64,000 nt of DNA from an uncultured Altererythrobacter sp. (GTDB lineage: Bacteria > Pseudomonadota > Alphaproteobacteria > Sphingomonadales > Sphingomonadaceae): assembly GCA_913056125.1 (NCBI GenBank), contig CAJXNC010000002.1:62001-126000 (forward strand). The letters run 5' to 3'. The position numbers and the translations under genes were made by a program. The notes beneath the pieces were generated by a model. The model made no database searches. It was not told the origin of the DNA and saw only the letters and a program-made list of their open reading frames with translations. Each line of letters begins with the position of its first letter. Position 1 is the first letter of the stretch. Positions 38,005-48,549 of the stretch are shown here, one piece after another.

Positions 38005-38409
38005 ATGGCCGACGAGGGTGGGTCGAATGCTGGAGACGCGGGTGCGGAACGCATCAGCGAGGCCGAACACGCCGTGATGGAGGCACTGTGGGCGCGCAGC
38101 CCGCAGACCGCCGCTGAAGTGTGCGCGACAGTTTGCGAGGAACGCGGATGGTCCATGCCCACGGTCAAGACCCTGCTTTCCCGCCTTGTTGCCAAGCGTG
38201 CGCTGGCAACGCAGCCTGATGGACGCCGCTTCCTCTACACTCCGATCATTGCGCGCCGCGAATATGTCGGTCATGAATCCAGGCGTCTGGTCGAACGCCT
38301 GTTTGGTGGCCGGGCCGCACCGCTCTTTGCCCACCTTGCGGAGAACGAGGCGCTGACCGAAGAGGACATTGCCGAGATCGAGCACCTCCTGAAGGAGATG
38401 CGCAAATGA
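38005..38409 (+). CDS. BlaI/MecI/CopY-family transcriptional repressor
   Basis: The 134-residue winged-helix repressor reads ISEAEHAVMEALWARSPQTA, then the recognition helix WSMPTVKTLLSRLVAK and the wing DGRRFLYTPII. The C-terminal dimerisation part ends in LLKEMRK. The family is inactivated by a partner M56 metalloprotease. That partner gene overlaps its stop (ATGA). It starts after CAGGGAGGACGAGA. Confidence 0.93.
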   Translation: MADEGGSNAGDAGAERISEAEHAVMEALWARSPQTAAEVCATVCEERGWSMPTVKTLLSRLVAKRALATQPDGRRFLYTPIIARREYVGHESRRLVERLFGGRAAPLFAHLAENEALTEEDIAEIEHLLKEMRK

Positions 38410-40244
38410 CCGCTCAACTGACATCCTGGCTGATCGACACATTCATCTATACCGGCCTGCTGATCGGTCTCGTGCTGCTGGTGCGGCGCCCGGTATCGCG
38501 CCATTTCGGACCGCAGATTGCCTATGCGCTCTGGGCCTTGCCTCTGCTGCGGCTGGTCATGCCGCCAATCGTGCTGCCCGCCAGCTTCGCTCCGGTCGAG
38601 CCCGAGCCGATGGCAGAGCCCATCTTCATCCTGATTTCCGATCCGGCACCCATTGCAGAGGCTGGCGCCATGCCGCCGCCGCAAGTGGGTTTCGAGCTGG
38701 CAGATCTGCTATTGCCGCTCTGGCTGGGCGGCGCGGCAATCTTCCTCGCCCTGCGCGTGCGAGACTATCTGCGCATGCGACGCGACTTGCTGGCAGAGGC
38801 CCGGTCCGTGGGCGAGGCAGGCAAGGTGCGCCTGGTCGAGACGCCCGCCGTGGCGTCTCCCATTGCCTTCGGCATCACGGACAAGGTGGTGGCGCTGCCG
38901 CCCTTGTTCATGGCCCATCACGATTTGAATGCGCGCGATCTCGCCATTGCCCATGAGCTGGCGCATCACCGCGGATACGATCTCGTTGCCAATGTGGCGG
39001 CCCAGCCGCTCTTGGCCTTGCACTGGTTCAATCCTCTCGCCTGGTGGGGCTGGCGAGCGATGCGAAGGGACCAGGAAGCAGCATGCGATGCGCGCGTTGT
39101 CGCGGGTCGTACCCGGTCCGAAAGGGCAGCCTATGGAGAGGTTATTGCCGGCTTTGCTGCCGGTCCGCACCTCGCCTTGGCGGCTCCGATGGCCTGTCCG
39201 GTGCTGGGCGAGAAATCGATCATTCACCGTTTAAGGAGCCTCACAATGTCCGATATCCCGTCGGGTCGCAAAAAGCTCGGCATTGCCGCCATCGCCACCA
39301 CGGCGCTGGTCGCCCTGCCGCTGACCGCATCCATTTCCTATGCACAGGAAGAACTGCCCGCAGTGCCGGAAGCGCCTGCTGCGCCCGTACCGCCTGCCGC
39401 CCCAATTGCACCCGAGGCGCCATTGCCGCCCGCCGCGCCCGAAGCACCGCAGGTGACGCGTATCGTCACTATCGATCCCGATGATGAAAGCCGCCGCGTG
39501 GTGCGCGTTCGCCGGATCCGCGAGGCAGGGGCCGAAGCGCGTGAGAGGGCTACGGAAGCCCGACAGCGCGCCGGAGAAGCACGCGAACGGGCATTCGTCA
39601 TTCGCCGCGAATTCAATCCGGGTGAGGATATCGACTTCGATTTCGAGGAATTCGACGAAGCAGAATTCGAAGCCCGTATGGCTGAATTCGAAGTGCATAT
39701 GGAGGAACTCGAAGGTCTCGACGAGGAAATGGGCCACGCCCTGGCGCTTGCCGAGGCACGTATGGAAGAAGGCCATCGCGCAATGGTCATTGCCCGCGAG
39801 AACATGCCGCGCATCGAGTATAATTGCGATGAGTCCGACCAAGTGGTCACACAGCGCAATCTCGACGATGGCCGCAAGGTCATGATCATCTGCCAGCGCC
39901 GCGTGAATGACCAGGCCATAATGGGCCTCAGCCAAGCAATCCGCTCTATCCGGATGAACCGCGAAATGTCCGCCGAACAGCGCGATCAGCTTGTCGACGA
40001 GCTTCGTGATCAGATCGAGCGGCTGGAAAGCATGGATCTTTCGGCTGTCGCGCCCGCTTATTCTCCCAAGGTGACGCCGCGCCTGCAGGCCAAGGCGGAA
40101 GCCCGTGCACCGCAGGCTCCTGCCCCTGTGCGCTCGGCTTCGGCAAGCGTTCGCATGGTGATGCCGGTCCTCGATACCGAGGAAGTGGATGAGTGCGATG
40201 AAGCGGAGGAAATGAAGAGCTTCGAAGCAGGCTGGAGTGCCTGA
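38406..40244 (+). CDS. M56-family (BlaR1-like) membrane metalloprotease with non-penicillin sensor domain
   Basis: The 612-residue protein begins with helices about 8-28 and 36-58 and 101-117, then carries the zinc motif HELAH (183-187) with Glu224 (RRDQEAACDAR) as probable third ligand, followed by a final helix near 293-312. BlaR1/MecR1 have a penicillin-binding domain after this; here it is replaced by a Pro/Ala-rich linker (~320-355), an Arg/Glu-rich helical region and an acidic coiled coil containing NCDESDQ and MIICQRR cysteines. It ends in a basic Ala/Pro tail. The sensed signal is therefore unlikely to be acylation by a beta-lactam. It would cleave or trigger cleavage of the upstream repressor. 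Confidence 0.88.
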   Translation: MTAQLTSWLIDTFIYTGLLIGLVLLVRRPVSRHFGPQIAYALWALPLLRLVMPPIVLPASFAPVEPEPMAEPIFILISDPAPIAEAGAMPPPQVGFELADLLLPLWLGGAAIFLALRVRDYLRMRRDLLAEARSVGEAGKVRLVETPAVASPIAFGITDKVVALPPLFMAHHDLNARDLAIAHELAHHRGYDLVANVAAQPLLALHWFNPLAWWGWRAMRRDQEAACDARVVAGRTRSERAAYGEVIAGFAAGPHLALAAPMACPVLGEKSIIHRLRSLTMSDIPSGRKKLGIAAIATTALVALPLTASISYAQEELPAVPEAPAAPVPPAAPIAPEAPLPPAAPEAPQVTRIVTIDPDDESRRVVRVRRIREAGAEARERATEARQRAGEARERAFVIRREFNPGEDIDFDFEEFDEAEFEARMAEFEVHMEELEGLDEEMGHALALAEARMEEGHRAMVIARENMPRIEYNCDESDQVVTQRNLDDGRKVMIICQRRVNDQAIMGLSQAIRSIRMNREMSAEQRDQLVDELRDQIERLESMDLSAVAPAYSPKVTPRLQAKAEARAPQAPAPVRSASASVRMVMPVLDTEEVDECDEAEEMKSFEAGWSA

Positions 40245-40257
40245 GGGTATCTAGATC

Positions 40258-40899
40258 CTAGTCGACATTCTGGATGACGGGGCGCGACACGAATTGCGTC
40301 CCGTCATTCGTCGTCTGGGCAGCTTCCGCCGCATAGTCGACCTCGCCATCCTCCTCGAGATAGCGCAGTCGCGCGAGCAATTCGGAGGAGGCCGGGCTTG
40401 CCGGATAGGGACAGCCCATTTGCTGGCCCATCCCCTTTAGATAGGCGCGCCGCATCAAGCCTGCGGCAATCGCTTCGCGAAACTCGTATTCGTGGCTGTT
40501 GGCGCCCGATACCTCGCGGATGATCCCCCGGAAGGGAATGAAGAAGCTTACCACACGCTGTGCGACGCCGGTCGGCGTGATCCCGCGTTCGTCAGGCGGG
40601 GCAGTGTCGAAATCGTCACCCAGAACTGCGTCCAGGTCGCCTACTTCACGGCGGATCTCGCCGCATTGGTTCAAGCCATCATTGGCATAGGGAGCCATTC
40701 GCGCGTCGATCAGAACCTGGGGAATCTCGTCTCTGTCGAGGTTGAGATCGGTCAGCGGTGTCATGGCAACATCGCGCACGCTCGGTGTGGTTTCGGTGAC
40801 ATCCTCTGCAGCCAAGACCGGGGCGGCCAGGCAGACGGCCAGCGCAGCCAGTCCGCTAGCCGCGCAAGTCCGCAAATGTATCGCACTGGTCTTCGTCAC
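40258..40899 (-). CDS. Exported protein of unknown function
   Basis: A GTG at 40899 starts a Sec signal peptide (HLRTCAASGLAALAVCLAAP, then VLAAED), giving 213 residues. The frame is open further up, but that part reads in frame through the upstream gene. The mature protein is helical and has two cysteines (LNQCGEIR and QQMGCPYP). VVSFFIPFRGIIREVSGANS is a conserved-looking core. No family is recognised. Its start overlaps the end of the metalloprotease gene by 44 bp. Confidence 0.7.
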   Translation of the reverse strand: MTKTSAIHLRTCAASGLAALAVCLAAPVLAAEDVTETTPSVRDVAMTPLTDLNLDRDEIPQVLIDARMAPYANDGLNQCGEIRREVGDLDAVLGDDFDTAPPDERGITPTGVAQRVVSFFIPFRGIIREVSGANSHEYEFREAIAAGLMRRAYLKGMGQQMGCPYPASPASSELLARLRYLEEDGEVDYAAEAAQTTNDGTQFVSRPVIQNVD

Positions 40900-41734
40900 C
40901 GGTCTGCAATCCCCTTCTGAGCCATTCCATACGCTGCGCACTTGAACCGTGGGTGAAGCTCTCGACATCGACGCGGCGCCCGGCATTGCGCATCAGCGTG
41001 TCATCGCCGATGGCGCTGGCGGCGGTCATGCCTTCCTCGAGGTCGCCGGGTTCGATGAGATTGCGGTTTCGGCTTGCCCAGACACCGGCATAGCAATCCG
41101 CCATCAGCTCCATGCGGACCTGCAACTGGTTGGCATCGGCCGGGTTCTGCTGCTGAGCACTGCGCACCTGGTCGGCAAGACCGGTCAGGTTCTGAACGTG
41201 GTGCCCGTATTCATGCGCCATGACGTAATAGCGGGCGAAATCCCCGCTTGCTCCCAGGTCGCGCGCCATCTGGTCGTAGAAGGTCGTGTCGATATAGATG
41301 CCGTGATCGGCCGGGCAGTAGAACGGGCCCATGGCCGAAGAGGCGGATCCGCAGCCCGAAGCGGTGCCACCCGAATAATAGACCAGTTCCGGCTGGGAGA
41401 ACGGAACGCCGGCCGAGGAAAAGATCGGCTGCCAGGTCTCGTTGAGCGATGCGAGAGCGTTGCAGCCTTCCATCGCGTACTGGTTGTCGTCGCAGATCTC
41501 CATCGCGCTTTCGTCGGAGCGAAAGTCTGCGGGGCCCTGCTGCTGCGGCAGGTTTTGCTGGGTCTGCTCGACCACGCCGATCATCTGCGCCGGATCGACC
41601 CCGAAGACGAGCGCCCCGATCAATACGATGACGATTCCTCCGCAACCCAGGCCTCCGGCGCGAACGCCCGTGCCGCCACTTGGGCCGCCTCGGCGAACCC
41701 TGATCGAACCGGGATTGAAGCGATTGAGCTTCAC
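40856..41734 (-). CDS. Putative neutral zinc metallopeptidase (YpfJ family)
   Basis: The 292-residue protein starts MKLNRFNPGSIRVRRG, with a Gly-rich linker and a single helix (GCGGIVIVLIGALVFGV). The zinc site is VMAHEYGHHVQNL, followed by RMELMADCYAGVWA with the third ligand Glu, as in DUF/YpfJ neutral metallopeptidases. CGSASSAMGPFYCP is another family landmark. It is anchored to the inner membrane with the catalytic part in the periplasm. The substrate is unknown. Confidence 0.92.
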   Translation of the reverse strand: MKLNRFNPGSIRVRRGGPSGGTGVRAGGLGCGGIVIVLIGALVFGVDPAQMIGVVEQTQQNLPQQQGPADFRSDESAMEICDDNQYAMEGCNALASLNETWQPIFSSAGVPFSQPELVYYSGGTASGCGSASSAMGPFYCPADHGIYIDTTFYDQMARDLGASGDFARYYVMAHEYGHHVQNLTGLADQVRSAQQQNPADANQLQVRMELMADCYAGVWASRNRNLIEPGDLEEGMTAASAIGDDTLMRNAGRRVDVESFTHGSSAQRMEWLRRGLQTGDEDQCDTFADLRG

Positions 41735-41830
41735 GGATTAGTCCCCTCTCTTGTGCACTTGCGAAATGAGGGCTGGACCTCGGGGCCAACCGCGTGGAAG
41801 CTTAGGTCATTGCACAAACAGGAGTCGAGC

Positions 41831-42586
41831 ATGTTCCTTACCGGCAAGACCGCCTTGGTCACAGGATCCACTTCCGGCATCGGGCTTTCCATTGCTCGCG
41901 CATTGCATGCCGAGGGCGCGTCCATCGTGCTCAACGGATTCGGCGATGCGGATGTCATTGCCAGCCTGTGCGAAGAACTGGGGGCCAGCCATGTCGGCAG
42001 CGACCTGACCACGACCGAAGGAGTCGAGGAACTGATGGGCGAGGCGGGCCCTGTCGATGTGCTGGTCAACAATGCCGGCATGCAGCACGTCTCCCCGGTC
42101 GAGGATTTCCCGCCGGAGAAGTGGCAGATGATCATTGCGCTCAACCTCTCGGCGGCGTTCCACACGGCAAGGTTGGCCGTTCCGCACATGAAGCAGGCGG
42201 GTTGGGGCCGCATCATCAACACCGCCAGCGCCCATTCGCTCGCGGCCAGCCCCTTCAAGAGCGCTTATGTTGCCGCCAAGCACGGCATTGCCGGGCTGAC
42301 CAAGGTCCTTGCGCTCGAACTGGCCGAATTCGGCGTCACCGCCAATTGCATCAGCCCGGGCTATGTCTGGACACCGCTGGTCGAAAACCAGATCCCAGAT
42401 ACGATGGAGGCGCGCGGCATGACGCGCGAGCAGGTGATGAACGATGTGCTCCTTGCAGGACAGCCGACAAAGCAGTTCGTCCAGCCCGAAGAAGTCGCCG
42501 CGCTCGCTACCTTCTTGTGTCGCGACGAAGCACGCAACATAACGGGCGCGAATTACACGATCGACGGAGGCTGGACGGCAAAATGA
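41831..42586 (+). CDS. bdhA: D-3-hydroxybutyrate dehydrogenase
   Basis: The 251-residue SDR has TGSTSGIGLSIAR, NNAGMQHVSPVEDFPPEKW (the signature of the 3-hydroxybutyrate dehydrogenase subfamily), the Tyr-x-x-x-Lys as AYVAAKHG, and a C-terminal GANYTIDGGWTAK. It interconverts 3-hydroxybutyrate and acetoacetate with NAD and so links to polyhydroxybutyrate or ketone body use. The stop overlaps the next gene's ATG (ATGA). Confidence 0.93.
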   Translation: MFLTGKTALVTGSTSGIGLSIARALHAEGASIVLNGFGDADVIASLCEELGASHVGSDLTTTEGVEELMGEAGPVDVLVNNAGMQHVSPVEDFPPEKWQMIIALNLSAAFHTARLAVPHMKQAGWGRIINTASAHSLAASPFKSAYVAAKHGIAGLTKVLALELAEFGVTANCISPGYVWTPLVENQIPDTMEARGMTREQVMNDVLLAGQPTKQFVQPEEVAALATFLCRDEARNITGANYTIDGGWTAK

Positions 42587-42921
42587 GGTTTAAACTGGCA
42601 GCAGCATTGGCAATTCCCGCTTTCCTTGCCGGCTGCGAGACCATCCCGGAAGACGATGCTGCCTGGACCAGCCCGGCGCAGGGCCTGTTGCTTGCCGAAG
42701 ATCGTTGCAGCTCCTGCCATGCGGTACGACAGACGGGCGTCTCTCCCAATGAGGATGCCACAGAGTTCGCCGAAATTGCCGATCTCGGCATGAGCGAGGA
42801 AGCCCTCGCTGCATGGCTCACGGATTCGCACAATTTTCCCGCGGATATGGGATTCGCTCTGAGCGATCGGGAAGCCCGCGCGTTGGCCGCCCACATCACG
42901 CATCTGCGCGGCGGCGAGTAA
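42583..42921 (+). CDS. c-type cytochrome lipoprotein
   Basis: The 112-residue protein starts inside the bdhA stop. A lipobox LAGC (Cys18) gives a short lipid-anchored protein with one heme-c site CSSCH (42-46) and a candidate axial Met89 (ADMGF). It is a small class I cytochrome facing the periplasm. Translational coupling to a cytosolic dehydrogenase gene is unexpected, and its redox partner is unknown. Confidence 0.85.
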   Translation: MRFKLAAALAIPAFLAGCETIPEDDAAWTSPAQGLLLAEDRCSSCHAVRQTGVSPNEDATEFAEIADLGMSEEALAAWLTDSHNFPADMGFALSDREARALAAHITHLRGGE

Positions 42922-42933
42922 CGTTTCCTCAGT

Positions 42934-44880
42934 CTAGCTGCACTCGACCCCGTCTTCGCCGACGGGGCGGCACCAGTCGCTCCATTCGCCGCTTTCGCGC
43001 CAGGCATCGACCATGCCCATCTCCTCGATCAGCTCGACGAATTCAGGCATTGTCCGCACGTCATCGAAGATCGGATGCCACAGCATGAAGACCAGGTTCC
43101 CGCCGGGACGCTCCATCGACAGGCGGATCAGCCGCATGGCGGCCGCATTATTGCCCAGCGCCGCCTCGGCCGTGGCATATTCCATCGCCAGCCCCTGACC
43201 GCCGACGCCCATCTGGCTGGTCAGCCATGTGCGTAGCTCTTCCATACTCATGCTGGCTTGCGGAGATCCTGCCGCGGCCGCCTCAATGCGCTGGGCCGCA
43301 GCCGGGAAATATTGCCGTGCGATCTCCATCGCCCTGTCCCGGTCCCCGCTGAGCCAATGTGCCCAAACTACGGCATCGGAGAAGCTTCCGATGGTCTGGC
43401 CCTGCCTTACCATCCGGTCGAAGCTCTCGATTACCGTGTCATAATCACGGTAGAGGATCGGCGGCCAGACGAAGAACTGGATGTTGACCAGATTGGGTTC
43501 GATTAACGCCGAGCGTCGCATGAGTTCGGCAAGCTCGTCCGAGCGTCCCATCGCCATCGGATAGAGGCCATACTGGCTGAACACGGCGAGGCTCTCCGGA
43601 TAACCGATTTCGCGCGCGCTCCGGGCATAGCGGGTCATTGCGGCAAAATCCTTCTTGGCCAAAGCCATCTGGATGCCGTTGGTCTGGCTCACGAATACGT
43701 CGGGAGCACGCTCGATGGACTGCTCCGCAATCTCGGAGATTCGCTCTATCAGCGCATCCGCCTGGTCCTGGTCTCGCAATGGCACGCCGACCAGCTGGAT
43801 TGCCAGCGCGGTTTCAAGGAGCCCGGCGGCGCGTCCAAAGTCGGGATCGAGCTCGACCGCGCGCTCGAACAGGCTGGCCGTGACAGTGAAATCGCCGCCA
43901 TTCTGCGACTGCAGGCCCTGCATGAAGACAGAGAAAGCTTCGGGATCGTTCGTTCCTTCATAGCTTGCCGAATCCGGGCCGATATCGAACGACACACGCA
44001 ACACGCCGGCAATTGAAGTGGCGATGTCTTCCTGGACGTAGAAGATGTCCTGCATCGGGCGCTCGAAATTGTCGGTCCACAGGATCTCGCCATCGCTGCC
44101 CTTGAGGGTGGCGGTTGCGCGGAGGGTCTCGCCCTGTACGCGGATATTGCCTTCCACCAGATAGGCCCCGGCAAAGCTGTCGCCCGGCACATTGCCGGCT
44201 GGATCGCTGGTGGCAATGCGCAGTTCGGGAGCGGCACGCAGTCGGATCACCAGCTCGTCGGTAATACCCTGTGCCAGGCCCATTTCGGCCGGTTCCGCTC
44301 CGGCTGAGGCGGCGAAAGGCTTGACCACCACGGCGATGCGCTCGCCCTGGGCAAGCGAGGCGCCGTCGCTATCCCGCCCCATGGTGAGATAGAGCACGCC
44401 CGCCAGTACCAGCACCACGGCGCCAATCGCGGCGAAAATGAACCTCGGTTTGTTCAATGAAATGGCTTGCGCTTCCGCCGGTGGCACAGCCTCGTCCGGG
44501 TTCAGTGACAGGGCGGCCAACATGGCCGAGGGCAAGTCGGAGGCATTGCCCGATGCCCAATCGTCAATCGGCGTGGTCTGCGTCTGGCGAAAACCGATGG
44601 GCGGCATGGTCCCGTCGATGGTGACGGGAACGAATTTGCCCTGTTCCTTGGCGATCGATGCCTCGTCGCGCACCCATTCGCTCTTCACCGAAGCGGGCGT
44701 CCACAGCACCACCACCTTGCGCGAGGCGGCAATTTCACGCTCGATCACTTCGGAGAATTGCGTGCCGCCCTCGATCTTCTGGTCGATCCACACGCTCTGG
44801 CCATGCGCCTCCAGCGCCGCGGCCAGCCTGTTGGCCAGCGCAACGTCGCTCCGCGCATAGGAAATGAAGATGTCCGCCAA
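42934..44880 (-). CDS. TIR-domain membrane protein with FlgO-like and TPR regions
   Basis: The likely TTG start at 44880 follows GGGGGGTGA, giving 648 residues; a TTG at 44895 is also possible. The TIR domain covers 1-~110 (IFISYARSD, SVWIDQKIEGG, and SEWVRDEA with the conserved Glu73). A single helix at 147-167 follows. The periplasmic part starts IAVVVKPFAASAG with GLAQGITDELVIRLRAAPEL, as in the adenylate-cyclase/CadC-like group (TolB-N/FlgO-type). TPR-like repeats run to the end (FTVTASLFERAVELDPDFGRA). Such proteins are common in Sphingomonadales, and their role is unknown. TIR domains can act as NADases or adaptors. Confidence 0.88.
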   Translation of the reverse strand: MADIFISYARSDVALANRLAAALEAHGQSVWIDQKIEGGTQFSEVIEREIAASRKVVVLWTPASVKSEWVRDEASIAKEQGKFVPVTIDGTMPPIGFRQTQTTPIDDWASGNASDLPSAMLAALSLNPDEAVPPAEAQAISLNKPRFIFAAIGAVVLVLAGVLYLTMGRDSDGASLAQGERIAVVVKPFAASAGAEPAEMGLAQGITDELVIRLRAAPELRIATSDPAGNVPGDSFAGAYLVEGNIRVQGETLRATATLKGSDGEILWTDNFERPMQDIFYVQEDIATSIAGVLRVSFDIGPDSASYEGTNDPEAFSVFMQGLQSQNGGDFTVTASLFERAVELDPDFGRAAGLLETALAIQLVGVPLRDQDQADALIERISEIAEQSIERAPDVFVSQTNGIQMALAKKDFAAMTRYARSAREIGYPESLAVFSQYGLYPMAMGRSDELAELMRRSALIEPNLVNIQFFVWPPILYRDYDTVIESFDRMVRQGQTIGSFSDAVVWAHWLSGDRDRAMEIARQYFPAAAQRIEAAAAGSPQASMSMEELRTWLTSQMGVGGQGLAMEYATAEAALGNNAAAMRLIRLSMERPGGNLVFMLWHPIFDDVRTMPEFVELIEEMGMVDAWRESGEWSDWCRPVGEDGVECS

Positions 44881-45029
44881 GCAATCACCCCCCAAAGTGA
44901 AAGCTCAGCCTAGCAGCAATTCAAGCCCGTCCAATGCCGAAAATGGGTGGAAAAGGGATGGAGGCACCACTGCATGGTCGCCTTGTGTCGGTCATGCACT
45001 AGCGAATGCCACATAGTGCGTTTACATGA

Positions 45030-46517
<1,488 letters not shown>

Positions 46518-46522
46518 GCACA

Positions 46523-46807
46523 ATGGCGTTGTTCGCTGTCTTTCGTGAACAGGGCGCCGACTGGCGCCCGGGTGGCGGCGAAGTGCAGGATGGTTTCGAA
46601 GAGCACGAGCAATTCATTGATGGGCTTGTGCAAGCTGGCTTCGTCAAGCTCGCCGGCCCGCTTGAAGACGGGCGCGCCATGCTGATCGTCGACGCGACCG
46701 ACGCTGCGCAAGTTCACGAAAACCTCGCTGCCGACCCCTGGCTGCGGTCCGATATTCTTCCGGTGACGGGCGTGATCGGCTGGACAATCCGGCTGGGCGA
46801 ATTGTGA
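46523..46807 (+). CDS. YciI-like protein
   Basis: The 94-residue protein has an alpha+beta YCII-type fold: EEHEQFIDGLVQAGFVKLAG, then DATDAAQVHENLAADPWLRSD with the conserved Asp-Pro near the end of helix 2. Function is not known in general. It overlaps the next gene by 4 bp (GTGA) and follows guaB by 5 bp. Confidence 0.8.
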   Translation: MALFAVFREQGADWRPGGGEVQDGFEEHEQFIDGLVQAGFVKLAGPLEDGRAMLIVDATDAAQVHENLAADPWLRSDILPVTGVIGWTIRLGEL

Positions 46808-47982
46808 CTCCTGCCGCGCGTATCCAGGCGGCGATCGAGATCCTCGACAGCGTCATAGAGGCTGCACGGGGGCAGGGTGCCCCGGCCGACCGGCTGATTG
46901 CCGAATGGTCGCGTTCGCACCGTTATGCGGGATCGAAGGACCGCCGCGCGATCCGCGAACACGTCTATGCCGCGATCCGCAATTGCGGGGAGATTCCGCG
47001 GACCGGCCGTGCCGCCATGCTCCTGCTCGTCGAAGAAGGGGATGTATCGGCGGAGCTGTTCGACGGCTCCGACTATGGACCTGCTCCGATCGCCGAAGGC
47101 GAAGCGGTGGCCGCAGGCGCGATCGCGCCCGAATGGCTCGAAGACAGGCTGATCGCCTCTGATGTTTCGGAGGAAGAGGCACAGGCCCTGCTTGGCCGCG
47201 CGCCGCTGGATTTGCGGGTGAACGCGCTCAAGGCCGACCCGGAAGTGCTGGAGCTTCCCGAAGCAGCGGAAGCGCTCGCCATTCCCGGCGCTTTGCGCTT
47301 GCCCTCGGGCACCAATGTCGATCAGTGGGAGGCTTATCGCACCGGGCTGGTCGAGATCCAGGATGCAGGGAGCCAGGCGGCCTGTCTCGCCGTAGGGGCG
47401 CAGCCGGGCGAAACGGTCATCGACCTATGCGCGGGAGGTGGTGGCAAGACGCTCTCGCTCGCAGCGCAGATGCAGAATCGCGGCACGCTGATTGCCTGCG
47501 ACACCGACAAGCGCCGCCTGTCCCAGCTTGCACCGCGCGCCGAGAGGGCCGGGGCGCAGGTGAACGAGATCGTGTTGCTCGATCCGGGCCGCGAATTGGA
47601 TGCGCTCAGCGCATGGCGGGGCAAGGCCGATGCCGTGCTGGTCGATGCGCCGTGCTCGGGCACGGGGACATGGCGCCGCAACCCGGAAGCGCGCTGGCGT
47701 CTCACCCCGACGGAGCTCGAGAAGTTGACGCAGCTGCAGCAGCGCCTGCTTGGCCTGGCCGCAGAGTTGGTGAAGCCGGGAGGACGCATCATTTATATCA
47801 CCTGCTCGCAGCTGGACGAGGAAGGGGCCGGGCAGATCGATCAATTCCTGTCTGCGAACCCGGCATTTTCTCCGCAGGTGCTCGATCTTCCGGTCGGCAT
47901 GCCGCGGGGGCAGGGAATGCGCCTTTCCCCGTATCATGACGGTACGGATGGATTTTTCATCGCCAGTATAGCTTCTGCGTGA
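46804..47982 (+). CDS. RsmB/NOP-family rRNA cytosine-C5 methyltransferase
   Basis: The 392-residue protein starts at GTG 46804. SAM-binding VIDLCAGGGGKTLSLAAQM, motif IV DAPCSGTGTWRRNPEARWR with one catalytic Cys, and motif VI IYITCSQL with the second Cys are present. The N-terminal part (about 1-120) is helical but does not show a complete NusB-like domain. It should methylate a cytosine in 16S rRNA; the exact position cannot be told from sequence. Confidence 0.9.
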   Translation: MTPAARIQAAIEILDSVIEAARGQGAPADRLIAEWSRSHRYAGSKDRRAIREHVYAAIRNCGEIPRTGRAAMLLLVEEGDVSAELFDGSDYGPAPIAEGEAVAAGAIAPEWLEDRLIASDVSEEEAQALLGRAPLDLRVNALKADPEVLELPEAAEALAIPGALRLPSGTNVDQWEAYRTGLVEIQDAGSQAACLAVGAQPGETVIDLCAGGGGKTLSLAAQMQNRGTLIACDTDKRRLSQLAPRAERAGAQVNEIVLLDPGRELDALSAWRGKADAVLVDAPCSGTGTWRRNPEARWRLTPTELEKLTQLQQRLLGLAAELVKPGGRIIYITCSQLDEEGAGQIDQFLSANPAFSPQVLDLPVGMPRGQGMRLSPYHDGTDGFFIASIASA

Positions 47983-48045
47983 TAGCCTGACCGCATTATG
48001 ACAGCCGAAAGCCTGTCCTGGATGACCGCGATGAAGGAGACCGTC

Positions 48046-48549
48046 ATGCGCTACGCCCCTGCAGCCATTGCCATTTCCCTGCTTGCAGCAGTGACATCGA
48101 GTGCGAGTCTGGGTGCAGGTTACGATGCCGATCCGCGCGCCGTTGCTCTCGTGGAAGAGGGGCGCATCCAGATGGAGGCTGGTGATACGCAGGGCGCCAT
48201 CGACAGTTTCGAAGCAGCCTTGGTTGTCGATCCCGGTTACTCGGACATTTACCTCGACCTGGCCGAGGTCGCTCGTATCGAGGGCCTGCAGGGCAAGGCT
48301 ATCCATTTCTACCGTGAAGCGCAGGCGCGCGATCCGGAGAATCTCGCCGCCATTTCTGGCGAGGGCGAGGCGCTGGTCGAAAAGGGTGCGCTGGCCAATG
48401 CGCAGCGCAATCTCGAGCGGCTGGAGGATTTATGCGGGTCCGACTGCATGGAGACGCTGGCCCTTGCAGCCGCTATCGATCGCGGGCCGTCCAGCCGCGT
48501 GCTAACGGCAGAAGCGGTGGCACCGGACTCGGCAGTGACTCAGAACTGA
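48046..48549 (+). CDS. Exported TPR protein
   Basis: The ATG at 48046 has AGGAGA upstream and starts a signal peptide (RYAPAAIAISLLAAVTSSAS), giving 167 residues. Two to three TPR repeats follow (LVEEGRIQMEAGDTQGAIDS and AIHFYREAQARDPENLAA). A Cys pair (LCGSDC) lies near the end. Role unknown. It converges with rppH, ending one base before it. Confidence 0.82.
   Translation: MRYAPAAIAISLLAAVTSSASLGAGYDADPRAVALVEEGRIQMEAGDTQGAIDSFEAALVVDPGYSDIYLDLAEVARIEGLQGKAIHFYREAQARDPENLAAISGEGEALVEKGALANAQRNLERLEDLCGSDCMETLALAAAIDRGPSSRVLTAEAVAPDSAVTQN

Noticed and set aside
38406-40244. Classical BlaR1 beta-lactam sensor
   Set aside because: No SxxK/SxN/KTG penicillin-binding motifs follow the protease domain.
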